Shown: positions 51,018 through 59,509 of the stretch, one piece after another
Layout: every line of letters begins with the position of its first letter
Position numbering within the stretch: the stretch's first letter is position 1
Assembly: GCA_038328705.1 (NCBI GenBank)
Contig: JBBQMG010000004.1
Span: 7,629 to 71,628, forward strand
Source of the DNA: UBA668 sp038328705
GTDB lineage: Bacteria > Actinomycetota > Acidimicrobiia > Acidimicrobiales > Ilumatobacteraceae
Direction of reading: 5' to 3'
Length of the DNA stretch: 64,000 bases
Notes under the pieces: model-generated
What the model was told of the DNA's origin: nothing
The model's database searches: none
Seen by the model: the letters and a program-made list of their open reading frames with translations, nothing else
Position numbers and translations under genes: made by a program

Positions 51018-51931
51018 TGCGCGGCCAGACCTGTCGACGTGTATTCCTGCGCACCTGCGGTCGCCTTGAGGAACGCATCCTCCAGCGAGCCGGTTTGCGA
51101 CGACAACTCGTGCAGCACCATCTGCTTCTGCGCAGCCATCTCGCCAACGGCAACGCAGTCCAAGCCGCGAATGTCGAGGGTGTCGGCGGCGACTTTGGTG
51201 ACCTCTGCGCCGGCGGACGTGAGCGGACCGACCAGCGTCTCCGCAGTCGGGCTCTGCACTCGCACCCAGTGGTCTGCGTAACGATCGACGAACGAGATCA
51301 CAGTGGACTGTTCGATGAGGCGACCCTGGCCAATGACGACAAGATCTTCCCCCATCAGCGCCATCTCTGACAGCTGATGGCTGCTGACCAGCACGGTTCG
51401 ACCCTGGCGAGCGAGATGCGTGAGCACGTCGCGAATCCAGCGAATGCCTTCCGGGTCGAGGCCGTTGGCGGGCTCGTCGAGGATGATGGTGTGCGGGTCG
51501 CCCAACAGCACGCCGGCGAGGCCCAGCCGCTGGCGCATACCCAACGAGTAGCTGCGCAGGCGTGACCCGGCGACCGAGGTGAGGCCGACCATCTCCAACA
51601 CTTCGTCGATGCGTGTGCGTGCGATGCCGTTGCTCGCTGCCAGCCAACGCAGGTGGTTGCGGGCACTACGCCCCGGGTGCACGTAGCCAGCATCGAGCAG
51701 CGCGCCCACTTCATGCAGCGGCCGCTTCAAATCGTGGTACGGCGTGCCGTCGAACAACGTGACGCCTGCCTCGGGCCGGTCGAGGCCCAGCATGCACCTC
51801 ATCGTCGTGCTCTTTCCGGAACCATTCGGGCCGAGAAAGCCAGTGACCACGCCAGGTCGCACCTCGAAGCCGAGGTGGTCGACGGCGAGCTTCGGTCCGA
51901 AACGCTTGGTGAGATTGCCGACGCTGATCAT
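51014..51931 (-). CDS. ABC transporter ATP-binding protein (DrrA-like)
   Basis: A 305-residue ATPase. Walker A is FLGPNGSGKSTTMRCMLGL, the signature is SLGMRQRLGLAGVLLG, Walker B is TIILDEPANGLDPEG, and the switch His lies in VLVSSHQLSEM. The C-terminal 90 residues form the extra domain seen in DrrA/CcmA-type exporters. It is coupled to the permease. The start region is unusual: a six-codon upstream ORF overlaps its ATG. Confidence 0.93.
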   Translation of the reverse strand: MISVGNLTKRFGPKLAVDHLGFEVRPGVVTGFLGPNGSGKSTTMRCMLGLDRPEAGVTLFDGTPYHDLKRPLHEVGALLDAGYVHPGRSARNHLRWLAASNGIARTRIDEVLEMVGLTSVAGSRLRSYSLGMRQRLGLAGVLLGDPHTIILDEPANGLDPEGIRWIRDVLTHLARQGRTVLVSSHQLSEMALMGEDLVVIGQGRLIEQSTVISFVDRYADHWVRVQSPTAETLVGPLTSAGAEVTKVAADTLDIRGLDCVAVGEMAAQKQMVLHELSSQTGSLEDAFLKATAGAQEYTSTGLAAQ

Positions 51932-51957
51932 GCGATCACCGTTGTCATGCGATCACC
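51929..51957 (-). repeat. Duplicated translation-start element with six-codon upstream ORF
   Basis: The 12-mer GGTGATCGCATG (minus strand) occurs twice, 17 bases apart. Each copy carries a Shine-Dalgarno-like GGTGAT and an ATG. The first ATG (51948) opens MTTVIA and its TGA overlaps the ATPase ATG at 51931, suggesting a coupled leader peptide created by local duplication. Confidence 0.6.
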
Positions 51958-51969
51958 ATCATCATTCGA

Positions 51970-53211
51970 TTACAGCGTGTCCACGAAGGCGTTGCCAACC
52001 ACGACAGGGTCGCCGCCATTGGCGACGATCTCGTTGAGCATCTGGTTGAGGCGCACGGAGGTCAACGCAGTGGCGATGGCGTCGATGGTGCCGATTGCTT
52101 CCGGCGTGGCGGCCGTGGACGACATCAACGCGAGTGCGGCGTTGGTGGGTACCATCAGCTGATCGTCGGTGAGGATCGTCATCCGCTGGCTGGTGATCAG
52201 TGGGTTCAGCGAGTTCATCACGAAGCAGTCGGCAGTGTCGTCCGTGATCGCGGCAGCAAGGTCGGCGTCCTCGATGGTGGCGGTGTCCTTGAACTCGCCG
52301 CCGTAGTACAACTCGAAGGCGGGAAGGCCACGGATCGGGTCATCCATGAACGCCGCCGAGCCACCGAGCACCACGTTGGGAGCGATGGAGGCGAGGTCGG
52401 TGAGGGAGATCAGCTGTGTGCCCGAGTTGGCGGTCATGGCAGCAGGTGAACAGGCCACGACTTGCTTGTTCTCTGCTAATGACCCGTTGTTCACGATCAA
52501 CGTGGAGGGCAGGCCGGCGTTGAGCGCCAGCACCTGCTCGACGATCGAGTGGCCGTTGCCGGGCTTGGGGACGTCGGTGGTGGTCGTGTCGCCCACCTGT
52601 GTCGTGGCAACAGAGGTCGTGGCAACAGCGGTGGTGGTGGTGACGGCGGACTTGCGAAATCCGCCGCCGGCGGCCGTCGTCGTGGTTGCAGCGCCGGATG
52701 TTGTCGTTGCGCCGCTGGCTGACGTGGTGGTCTCTCCGGCACCAGTCGTCGCGGGCACCGTGGTCTCGGAAACCGTCGCGGACGGAATTGTGGTGGTGGT
52801 CACGATGACCGGGGCCAGCGTGGAAGCCGGGCCGGCGGGCAGCGACGTGCTGGGCAGCGGCGAGGCATCGGGAAGGCTGTACACGAACTGCAGAAGGTCG
52901 TCGGAGTAGTCGGGGATCAGCTGGAAGGTGCCGTCCTGGATGGCCTGGTAGTACTGCGCACGGTCCATGTCCACCGGGTCCTTGCGAGCAACTCGGAAGC
53001 CGCCGTCCTCCAAGACGCGGGCATAGATGGCAGCCAGCAACTGGCTCTTCGGGTCGCCCTTGACCGAGGTCACGGCAATTCGCGGCGGCAACGGCAGCGT
53101 GCTGGCAGGGGTGGAATCGTCGCTGCTGCACGCGGTGAACGCCAGCGCTGCGAGCGCGGCCGGGCCGAGGCAACGCATGAACATTTGGGCAGTGGGGGTC
53201 GTCCGCTTCAT
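51970..53211 (-). CDS. OpuAC-like substrate-binding lipoprotein with Thr-rich insertion
   Basis: A 413-residue exported protein. Residues 1-28 are a signal peptide with a lipobox-like FTACSS (Cys 28). Residues 40-115 and 218-413 make up an OpuAC-type glycine betaine/choline-binding fold (SQLLAAIYARVLEDGGFRVA, FQLIPDYSDDLLQFVYSL, QRMTILTDDQLMVPTNAALAL). Between them lie about 100 Thr/Val/Ala residues (TTTTIPSATVSETTVPATT and similar). No betaine permease or ATPase is next to it; the adjacent DrrA-type exporter is of another class. The ligand is unproven. Confidence 0.75.
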   Translation of the reverse strand: MKRTTPTAQMFMRCLGPAALAALAFTACSSDDSTPASTLPLPPRIAVTSVKGDPKSQLLAAIYARVLEDGGFRVARKDPVDMDRAQYYQAIQDGTFQLIPDYSDDLLQFVYSLPDASPLPSTSLPAGPASTLAPVIVTTTTIPSATVSETTVPATTGAGETTTSASGATTTSGAATTTTAAGGGFRKSAVTTTTAVATTSVATTQVGDTTTTDVPKPGNGHSIVEQVLALNAGLPSTLIVNNGSLAENKQVVACSPAAMTANSGTQLISLTDLASIAPNVVLGGSAAFMDDPIRGLPAFELYYGGEFKDTATIEDADLAAAITDDTADCFVMNSLNPLITSQRMTILTDDQLMVPTNAALALMSSTAATPEAIGTIDAIATALTSVRLNQMLNEIVANGGDPVVVGNAFVDTL

Positions 53212-53281
53212 CGGGGTGCGAGCCTAGTGGCGGTAGTGGCTGGCGCGGCGGTCGCCCCGTGCGTCCGAATGAAGGGATGTC

Positions 53282-54172
53282 TCAGATCAGGTCGGAGAGA
53301 TCGGTGACGTCGGCCGGCTTGGGAACCTCGATGACGATGGGCTCGGCCTGCGGCTTGACAACGATGTCGACGGACACCTTTTGGCCGGCCAATGACATCT
53401 CGATGGTCGTGCGGCGGATCTGATTCTGCTCGTCGACGTACACGTCGTACGTCAGTTCCTCCGGAATGTCTCCGTCCAGCTGGTCGAACTGCCGCTGCAG
53501 TTGTGGCGATACCTTCAGTGCTTCGAGCGTGTTGACCACGACGACGAAGTGCTTGACCTTGACGCTGTCAACCTCATCGAAACCGATCTCGGTGACCGAT
53601 TTCGCACTGTCGAACACAGCCCCTGCGTCGAGTGGGTTGCCGAGGTCGGTCGAATCGAACATCGAGCCGTCGCTGCCGGCTTGGTCCTGCAGGAACTTCT
53701 CGTCCATCTTCACCCACTCGGTGTCGATGGGGAGACCGCTGTCTTTCAGGAACGAGCTCTTGAAGTAGAGGGACTTCTCCTTGGCGTCTGCGACGATCTC
53801 TATCGAGCCGTCGACGATGCCGAGGTCCATCACCACGTGGCTGAGGCCGCTGGCGGTGTCGGTCTCGGCGTCGGCGTTGATCTCCTCACCCATCAGGCTC
53901 ATCGTCATCGTGAAGGCCACTGCCTTCGTCTCCGCCGCGGCAGCGTTGGCTTTGGACAGCGAGTAGGTGGCTGCGGCCGAGTCCTTGCTCAGCAGGATGA
54001 ACCCAGCGGCAGCCACGCCTGCGACAGCCAACACGCCGAGACCGACGAAGAGACCCGTGCGCTGCTTCTTGGGTTCGTCATGAATCACCACCGACACCGT
54101 GGGCTCGCTGAGCTGCGGCGGTGGGAACCCGCCGTTCGCCTCGGTCACTGGGAGTTCAGGAGGTCCGTCCAT
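53282..54172 (-). CDS. Membrane-anchored hypothetical protein
   Basis: A 296-residue protein with a Pro-rich cytoplasmic N-terminus, one membrane helix (about 40-62: LFVGLGVLAVAGVAAAGFIL) and a 230-residue extracellular domain of beta-rich character (AFTMTMSLMGEEINADAETD, YDVYVDEQNQIRRTTIEMSL) resembling the LppX/LprG-like lipid-carrier fold in pattern only. I chose ATG 54172, which overlaps the stop of the upstream FtsK-type gene by 17 bases, so the two are probably co-expressed. No function assigned. Confidence 0.68.
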   Translation of the reverse strand: MDGPPELPVTEANGGFPPPQLSEPTVSVVIHDEPKKQRTGLFVGLGVLAVAGVAAAGFILLSKDSAAATYSLSKANAAAAETKAVAFTMTMSLMGEEINADAETDTASGLSHVVMDLGIVDGSIEIVADAKEKSLYFKSSFLKDSGLPIDTEWVKMDEKFLQDQAGSDGSMFDSTDLGNPLDAGAVFDSAKSVTEIGFDEVDSVKVKHFVVVVNTLEALKVSPQLQRQFDQLDGDIPEELTYDVYVDEQNQIRRTTIEMSLAGQKVSVDIVVKPQAEPIVIEVPKPADVTDLSDLI

Positions 54173-57100
54173 CTGCAAAACGGTACTGGGCGGCGGCGTC
54201 GGTGGTGGGTCGCGGCACACGATCCGCTGCCAAGGCGATCTGGCTCAGGGCAACGGTGCCGTTGGCAACCGTCCATGCCAGACCTGGGCGGGCGGGCACC
54301 GGTGTACGGCGCGGTAGCGCGACACCCAGTAGGTCGCCGTCCAAATCGCTGCCTCCGGTGAGCACCAGCCCACTGCGGCTGCGGCGAACCACCACGGTCC
54401 AGTGCCCGTAGAGCTGGCGGAGTGCATCCGGACGGCCGGCAGCGACGATCCACGTGTTCGGTCGGCCACCGGCCGCCAGGACTGCGAGGTGGCCGTTCGG
54501 GTCGTCCACCATCTCCGCATCATCGACCACCAACAGCAGCGGGCCGAGGGGTGGCAGGTCGTGCAGGACGGACGTGTCGAGTGCATTCGACGAAGCGATC
54601 ATTGGGGTGCTGCGGTCAACGATTGATCGGCGAGGGGTGATCGTTCTCACGACGCCATCCGGATGCGCCTCACACCAGGCCCGGGCGATGCGGGCCAGTG
54701 CGCTGCTGCGGCCGGATCGTGCACCGCCGACGACGAGCAAGTGCTCACCATCGGGCAATTCGAAGGAGTTGGCGTTGCCGCTTACGAAGTCGAGACCCAG
54801 TGGCAGTGTCGTGAAGCCACCGTGAGCGGAGCCGACCGGCAACCCTTCGGCAGCAACGATTGCCGGGACGACGGAGATGCTGCTGGCGGCCCGACTGGCG
54901 TGGCCGGCACGTAGCGGCGGTCGTGCGGCGTCGTGCACCAACTGCGCAACGAGCCCCGTCGCGGCAACGACGAGGCGACCGGGCGTGCCTGCCGCAGGGA
55001 CACGCGCAGCGCTCACGCCAACGATGGCGCCGTCGTGCGCGTCGTGAAGATGCATCACCCATCGGTGCGCGCAGCGCGCCAGCAGGCTTGCCGGTACCGC
55101 AGCAACATGTTCGACCGTGGCGACGATGGTGATGCCCGCTGCCTCGCCGTCCGCCAGCACTTCCTCCAGCGCGTCGAACTCCGCTGCGGTATCGAGATCG
55201 TCGAGCGTGCGACGAAGTGCGTCGAGCCCGTCGATGAGCAGCACGACCGGTGTCTCGGGGCCGCCTGCCAACCGCGCCTGCACCATTGCTCGCAGACGAT
55301 GCAGCAGTCGCATCATCCGTTCCCGCTCATGCAGTCGCACGACGGCGACACACAGTGGATGGTCTGCCAGGCAGCTCAGTCGATCACTGCCGCGACCATC
55401 GATCACATACATGTCAACGGTCGTGACGTCGGCCAGCGTGCACAACGCGGACGTCGCGCCCGCGCCGGGGCTGCCGGCGATGAGCAGATGTCCGCTGCCC
55501 GGTGTCCAGCGCAGCGACATGATGCGCTGCTGGTCGGGATCGTCGACGAGACCGATCGCGTCGGAGGGCACCTCGTCGCGTGTGAGCTGCGTCGCCAGCG
55601 CCGGCTGCCAGGGCGCGGGCGGTCGCGGCACGCCTGCCAGTCGTGCAGCCTCGCCGATCGAGCGCACCAACACATGCAACTCGGTCTCGCCGCCTCCTGG
55701 CGACGCGCCCGTGCAGCGGGCGGTCTGAAAGGTGAGGTGATCATCTGCACCGAGCCGCATCACTGCTCTGCCTGGCAGGCCACGCGGCAGCATCGCCGGC
55801 GCGGAAATGCCGACCACATCGTTGGCGTCGGCCGTGTCCTGCAGACGCAGCGCGAGGCGCAGGTTGGTGTTGGCACGAATGTCATCGCTGATCACGCCGC
55901 TGGGCCGTTGGGTGGCCAGCAGCAGATGCACGCCCAGGCTGCGGCCGCGCTGGGCAACACCGACCAGTGCGTGTAGGAAGTTCGGCTGTTCGGCGACCAG
56001 TGCGGCGAACTCATCGATCACCACGACCAAGCGCGGGAGCAACACCTCGGGTGCTTCGGCGCGCAGCATTGCGAGGTCGGCCGCGCCATGGTCGCGCAGG
56101 ATTCCTTCGCGGCGGCGAAGCTCTGCGTGCAGGCTGCGCAGCGCGCGATCGGCCAAATGGTCATCGAGGTCGGTGATGACTCCGACCACATGTGGCAGTG
56201 CCGCGCACGCATCGAAGGTCGCGCCGCCTTTGTAGTCGACCAGCACGAAGCTGAGGTGCGCCGGGCTGGCACCGGCAGCCATACCCGCGACCAGGCTGCG
56301 GAGCAACTCGCTCTTGCCCGCGCCGGTGGTACCGGCGATGAGGCCGTGCGGGCCGTCACGCACCAGGTCGATGTCGACGGCGCCATCAGCCGCCATTCCG
56401 ATCAGCGTGCGCGGGCTGGGGTCGGCACCGGCCGCCACCCATGTCGCGACGATGCCAGCAGGTGTCAACGAGGTGCCGCCCTCGCTAGTGAGCAACGCAC
56501 CGAGCGACAGATCGCGCGGCATGCCGGTCGCCACGCTCAGCGGGTCTTCAGGGTCGATCAGCGTGCGGAGCGCTGCCGCACATCTGAATGTGCGGCGCTC
56601 GCCGAGACCGGCGAGACGCACCGGCACCGGCAACATCGTCGCTTGCGTATCGGCGACCCACCGTCCATACGGGCCGCTCACCGTGGTGAGCACGCTGGTG
56701 CACAGGTGCGGCACTCCGACATCGGCAGCGAGAATGACCATCAGCGCCTGTGCGTCCGGGTCGGCAAGGGCGCGACGCAGCGGGCTGGTGCGAGTGGCCA
56801 GCAACGTTGGCTGGTCGGTGACGAACAGCAGATGCGCGGCGTACTCACCGAGATCGGCCAACAGCGCGCTGAGGCCGGCTTCGTGTACGATCGCCACGGA
56901 GCCGTCAGGTTGGCTGAGGTGCGGCAGCGCGCGCACGCAGTCCCAGTGCGTCGGCCGATCGGTCACAACCACCAGTCGAAGGTCGGCGGGTCCACACGCG
57001 GCAGCCAACTGCACGATCAGCGCGCGGGCGACGCCCATTGCTTGCGGGCCGCGCACTGCCAGCCGTGCACCGCGCCCGAGATCGGCTGCGATCGGTAGGT

Positions 57101-58001
57101 CGTATGCCTCGCGATCGTCGACCACGTCTGTATCGCTTGCCGTGTCGGGCCATGACACATCGCCCAGGCCGAGCGCGCCGAGATATGCGTCGGCGTGTGT
57201 GCTGCGGCGTGACCAGAGTGAGGCGGCAGGCGAGGTGATGACTGAGTACGCGGTTGCGATGGTCGGCACGGTGGCGACGTGGAATTGGCGGAAACGTTCG
57301 CGGTCGGAAAATACCTCGGCGAGGTACGCGGCCCGTGCCTCAGCAAAGTCGATCGCATCCCGCTTCCGCGACCGCCGCGAGGCCAATCGCTGGGCACCCC
57401 AACTGCCAATTGCGACCAGACCACCGAGCGCGCCGAACAGCAGGAACATCGGTTGCTGCATCACCACGGCGATCGCGCCGGCGCCGGCCACTCCAAGCAG
57501 CGCAGGAACGAGCCCGGCGGACGTGTCGTGAGCAACCGCGGGCGCCGGTGGCGGCGTGGGGTGTGCGGGCTGCCACTCGGGCAGTGCCCGCGGGCTACGA
57601 ATCAGGGTGGATTCGACAACGTGGGCGCCTCCCAGTTCGCTGTCGCTGGTAGCCCGCCGGAACTCGATCGTGCTCGCCCCCAACTCGATCACCGAACCGC
57701 TCCGCACGGTCGTCTCGCCGGCGATCACGAGACCATCGATCAGTATCGGCGTGCGCCCGGTCAGCTGGATGAGCACCAGTCCGCCATCGGGTCGCACCTC
57801 GACGAGCGCGTGGTGAGGCTGCAGCGTCGGGTCGTCGCAGCGCACCTCAGCGGTGTGTGCTCGCCCCACCAGATGCCGCCCCGCCCGGAGGCTGTGGGTG
57901 GCACCTGCATCAGGCCCGGTCCGCCAAGTGCACTGCCAGGTGCTGCCGTTGATCGTGCCGTTGATCGTGGCGTGTGTCGTGTTCTCGTTGCAGGTGTCCA
58001 T
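54156..58001 (-). CDS. FHA-FtsK/SpoIIIE-type ATPase (EssC/EccC-like)
   Basis: A 1281-residue protein. An FHA domain (about 30-115; AGRHLVGRAHTAEVRCDD, LQPHHALVEV) is followed by two membrane helices (about 163-204) and three FtsK-type ATPase domains. Domain 1 is intact: Walker A AGTTGAGKSELLRSL (556-570) and Walker B LVVVIDEFAAL (658-668). Domain 2 lacks the Walker lysine (GSPGAGATS, 843-851) and has IDGLD. Domain 3 reads GGARSGRSS. This is the architecture of the type VII secretion motor. No WXG100 substrate, EccB/D/E or mycosin gene is in view. ATG 58046 is an alternative start. Downstream is an anchored protein; upstream, divergently, a sigma-like regulator. Confidence 0.85.
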   Translation of the reverse strand: MDTCNENTTHATINGTINGSTWQCTWRTGPDAGATHSLRAGRHLVGRAHTAEVRCDDPTLQPHHALVEVRPDGGLVLIQLTGRTPILIDGLVIAGETTVRSGSVIELGASTIEFRRATSDSELGGAHVVESTLIRSPRALPEWQPAHPTPPPAPAVAHDTSAGLVPALLGVAGAGAIAVVMQQPMFLLFGALGGLVAIGSWGAQRLASRRSRKRDAIDFAEARAAYLAEVFSDRERFRQFHVATVPTIATAYSVITSPAASLWSRRSTHADAYLGALGLGDVSWPDTASDTDVVDDREAYDLPIAADLGRGARLAVRGPQAMGVARALIVQLAAACGPADLRLVVVTDRPTHWDCVRALPHLSQPDGSVAIVHEAGLSALLADLGEYAAHLLFVTDQPTLLATRTSPLRRALADPDAQALMVILAADVGVPHLCTSVLTTVSGPYGRWVADTQATMLPVPVRLAGLGERRTFRCAAALRTLIDPEDPLSVATGMPRDLSLGALLTSEGGTSLTPAGIVATWVAAGADPSPRTLIGMAADGAVDIDLVRDGPHGLIAGTTGAGKSELLRSLVAGMAAGASPAHLSFVLVDYKGGATFDACAALPHVVGVITDLDDHLADRALRSLHAELRRREGILRDHGAADLAMLRAEAPEVLLPRLVVVIDEFAALVAEQPNFLHALVGVAQRGRSLGVHLLLATQRPSGVISDDIRANTNLRLALRLQDTADANDVVGISAPAMLPRGLPGRAVMRLGADDHLTFQTARCTGASPGGGETELHVLVRSIGEAARLAGVPRPPAPWQPALATQLTRDEVPSDAIGLVDDPDQQRIMSLRWTPGSGHLLIAGSPGAGATSALCTLADVTTVDMYVIDGRGSDRLSCLADHPLCVAVVRLHERERMMRLLHRLRAMVQARLAGGPETPVVLLIDGLDALRRTLDDLDTAAEFDALEEVLADGEAAGITIVATVEHVAAVPASLLARCAHRWVMHLHDAHDGAIVGVSAARVPAAGTPGRLVVAATGLVAQLVHDAARPPLRAGHASRAASSISVVPAIVAAEGLPVGSAHGGFTTLPLGLDFVSGNANSFELPDGEHLLVVGGARSGRSSALARIARAWCEAHPDGVVRTITPRRSIVDRSTPMIASSNALDTSVLHDLPPLGPLLLVVDDAEMVDDPNGHLAVLAAGGRPNTWIVAAGRPDALRQLYGHWTVVVRRSRSGLVLTGGSDLDGDLLGVALPRRTPVPARPGLAWTVANGTVALSQIALAADRVPRPTTDAAAQYRFADGRTS

Positions 58002-58083
58002 CATCCGAACTGGGCATGGTGAGTTGCTCGGATCGGCAAAATTCATCGGACGATTTCGAAGAAGTCCCCTGGTCAGCGGATCG

Positions 58084-58134
58084 TGAGCGACGTGTGAGGG
58101 TGCCTGTGAGCCGTGCTGTGAGGCAGGCGGTGAA
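58084..58134 (+). repeat. Phased 12-bp TGAG repeats between divergent genes
   Basis: TGAG occurs at 58084, 58095, 58107 and 58119 and TGAA at 58131, spaced 11, 12, 12 and 12 bases apart, mostly in the context TGTGAG followed by G/C-rich bases. It sits between the FtsK-type gene and the sigma-like gene, 24 bases before the latter's ATG. This looks like a multi-site array for a regulator. Confidence 0.6.
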
Positions 58135-58157
58135 GTGGGGCGCGGACGATCGGATCC

Positions 58158-58910
58158 ATGAATCAGCGACTCCCCCTCGTCATCAATCGTTCACTGCTCG
58201 CCCGTCTCGACCGCGAGTGGCAGGCACTCGTTCAACGCCCTACTGTCCTTCGCCGGGCAGCTGGATGGGGCCTCGGCGTCGAGTTCGCCAGCTTGGATGA
58301 GGTCGTGTGTGCCGCCGGGTATAGGTCACTCACCGGCGAGCGTGGGTGTGACCGTGAGCCGCCGTCCGTCGCAGCGAACGAGGTTCTACGGCGGTTGTTG
58401 TCGGCTGCCGGCACCGACGACGTTGCCGCCAGGGTCGTGCTCCAGCGGCTGCTACCCGGCGTGGTTGCCATCTCGCGCCGGTGGGGTGGGCATCGCCAGG
58501 GCGGGTCGATGGATGCCTTCGACGAGATGCTGTCTGCAACGTGGATGGTGATCCGCGAATTTCCTGCCGAGCGGCGGTCGCGCCACCTTGCTGCGAGTGT
58601 TCTCAGGGCAGGTGAGTACCGCGCGTTTCAGCGGGCGAACCGCCGACTGCTGGTGCACGAGTTGACTGCTCCGAACCTGCTCGACCTGCCAGTGGAGACC
58701 GTCGTGACGCTCGACGTGGCCGCGGAGTTGGCGGAGGTGGTGGCGTGTGCCAGCTCACTGACAGAGCACGAGCTGCAGTTGATCGAACTGCTCGCCCGCG
58801 GCTGTAGCCCGGCCGAGATGGCTGAGCAACTGAGCATCAGCGTGCGGACCGTCCGCAATCGCCGTGACGCCGTGGTGCACCGCCTGCGAGACGCAGCGAT
58901 GGCCGCATGA
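58158..58910 (+). CDS. Sigma-70/LuxR-like regulatory protein
   Basis: A 250-residue putative DNA-binding protein. Residues 90-165 resemble ECF sigma region 2 in pattern (ARVVLQRLLPGVVAISRRW, DEMLSATWMVIREFP, ASVLRAGEYRAFQRANRR). The C-terminus is a region-4/LuxR-type helix-turn-helix (LTEHELQLIELLARGCSPAE, then SVRTVRNRRDAVVHRLRDA). It may be a divergent sigma factor or a transcription activator. Position and the repeat array suggest control of the divergent FtsK-type gene. It ends 5 bases from the convergent phosphatase stop. Confidence 0.72.
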   Translation: MNQRLPLVINRSLLARLDREWQALVQRPTVLRRAAGWGLGVEFASLDEVVCAAGYRSLTGERGCDREPPSVAANEVLRRLLSAAGTDDVAARVVLQRLLPGVVAISRRWGGHRQGGSMDAFDEMLSATWMVIREFPAERRSRHLAASVLRAGEYRAFQRANRRLLVHELTAPNLLDLPVETVVTLDVAAELAEVVACASSLTEHELQLIELLARGCSPAEMAEQLSISVRTVRNRRDAVVHRLRDAAMAA

Positions 58911-58915
58911 CTGGG

Positions 58916-59464
58916 TCAGCCGTTCGGCCTCTCACTCTGCAGCCAGGCGAGGTGGTCCAGCATGGACGGCACGGTGCGTTCGATGACGTCGAACATGGTC
59001 TCGTAGGCCGCCCTCGGCTGGCCCCACGGGTCCGGTAGGTCCTCGTCGCCGGGCATCGCGTACGGGTCCCAGCGGCGAAGCAGTTGCACCTGCATCGGCT
59101 CGACTGCTGCAACCTGTCCGACTCGTTGCTCGACACCGCCACGCATCCGTTCGAGATCGTCCACGTTCATGCGATCCATGGCCACGATCAGGTCGAAGCG
59201 AGCGAAGTCGTCAGGATGAATCTGGCGACCGAAGTGATCCACTGAGTACCCGCGCAGCGCGCCCTCGGCAATCGCCAGCGGGTGCGGAGCCTCGCCCACA
59301 TGTGCCCGTGAGGTGCCCGCGGAGTCGAACTGGATCGCGCCGGCGGACCGGGTCGAGCCGTTGGCCCGGGCCAGTGCGTTGGCGACTGCATGAGCCGACG
59401 GCGACCGGCAATGATTCCCGAGACACACGAAGAGCACCGAGACCGTCGGTGGTTTGGCCGCCAT
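58916..59464 (-). CDS. Low-molecular-weight protein-tyrosine phosphatase
   Basis: A 182-residue LMW-PTP. The P-loop VCLGNHCRSPSA gives the C-x5-R-S signature, and the general-acid aspartate is in DEDLPDPWGQP. Members dephosphorylate tyrosine kinases for exopolysaccharide synthesis, or arginine-phosphorylated proteins. An insert around residues 45-60 and the late AVEPMQVQLLRRWDP segment are slightly unusual. ATG 59464 or 59482. It follows copA by 45 bases on the same strand and might be read through. Confidence 0.88.
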   Translation of the reverse strand: MAAKPPTVSVLFVCLGNHCRSPSAHAVANALARANGSTRSAGAIQFDSAGTSRAHVGEAPHPLAIAEGALRGYSVDHFGRQIHPDDFARFDLIVAMDRMNVDDLERMRGGVEQRVGQVAAVEPMQVQLLRRWDPYAMPGDEDLPDPWGQPRAAYETMFDVIERTVPSMLDHLAWLQSERPNG

Positions 59465-59509
59465 GGGATGACGGACTACCACACACCGCGGCCCGACACC
59501 AGGGGTGTG

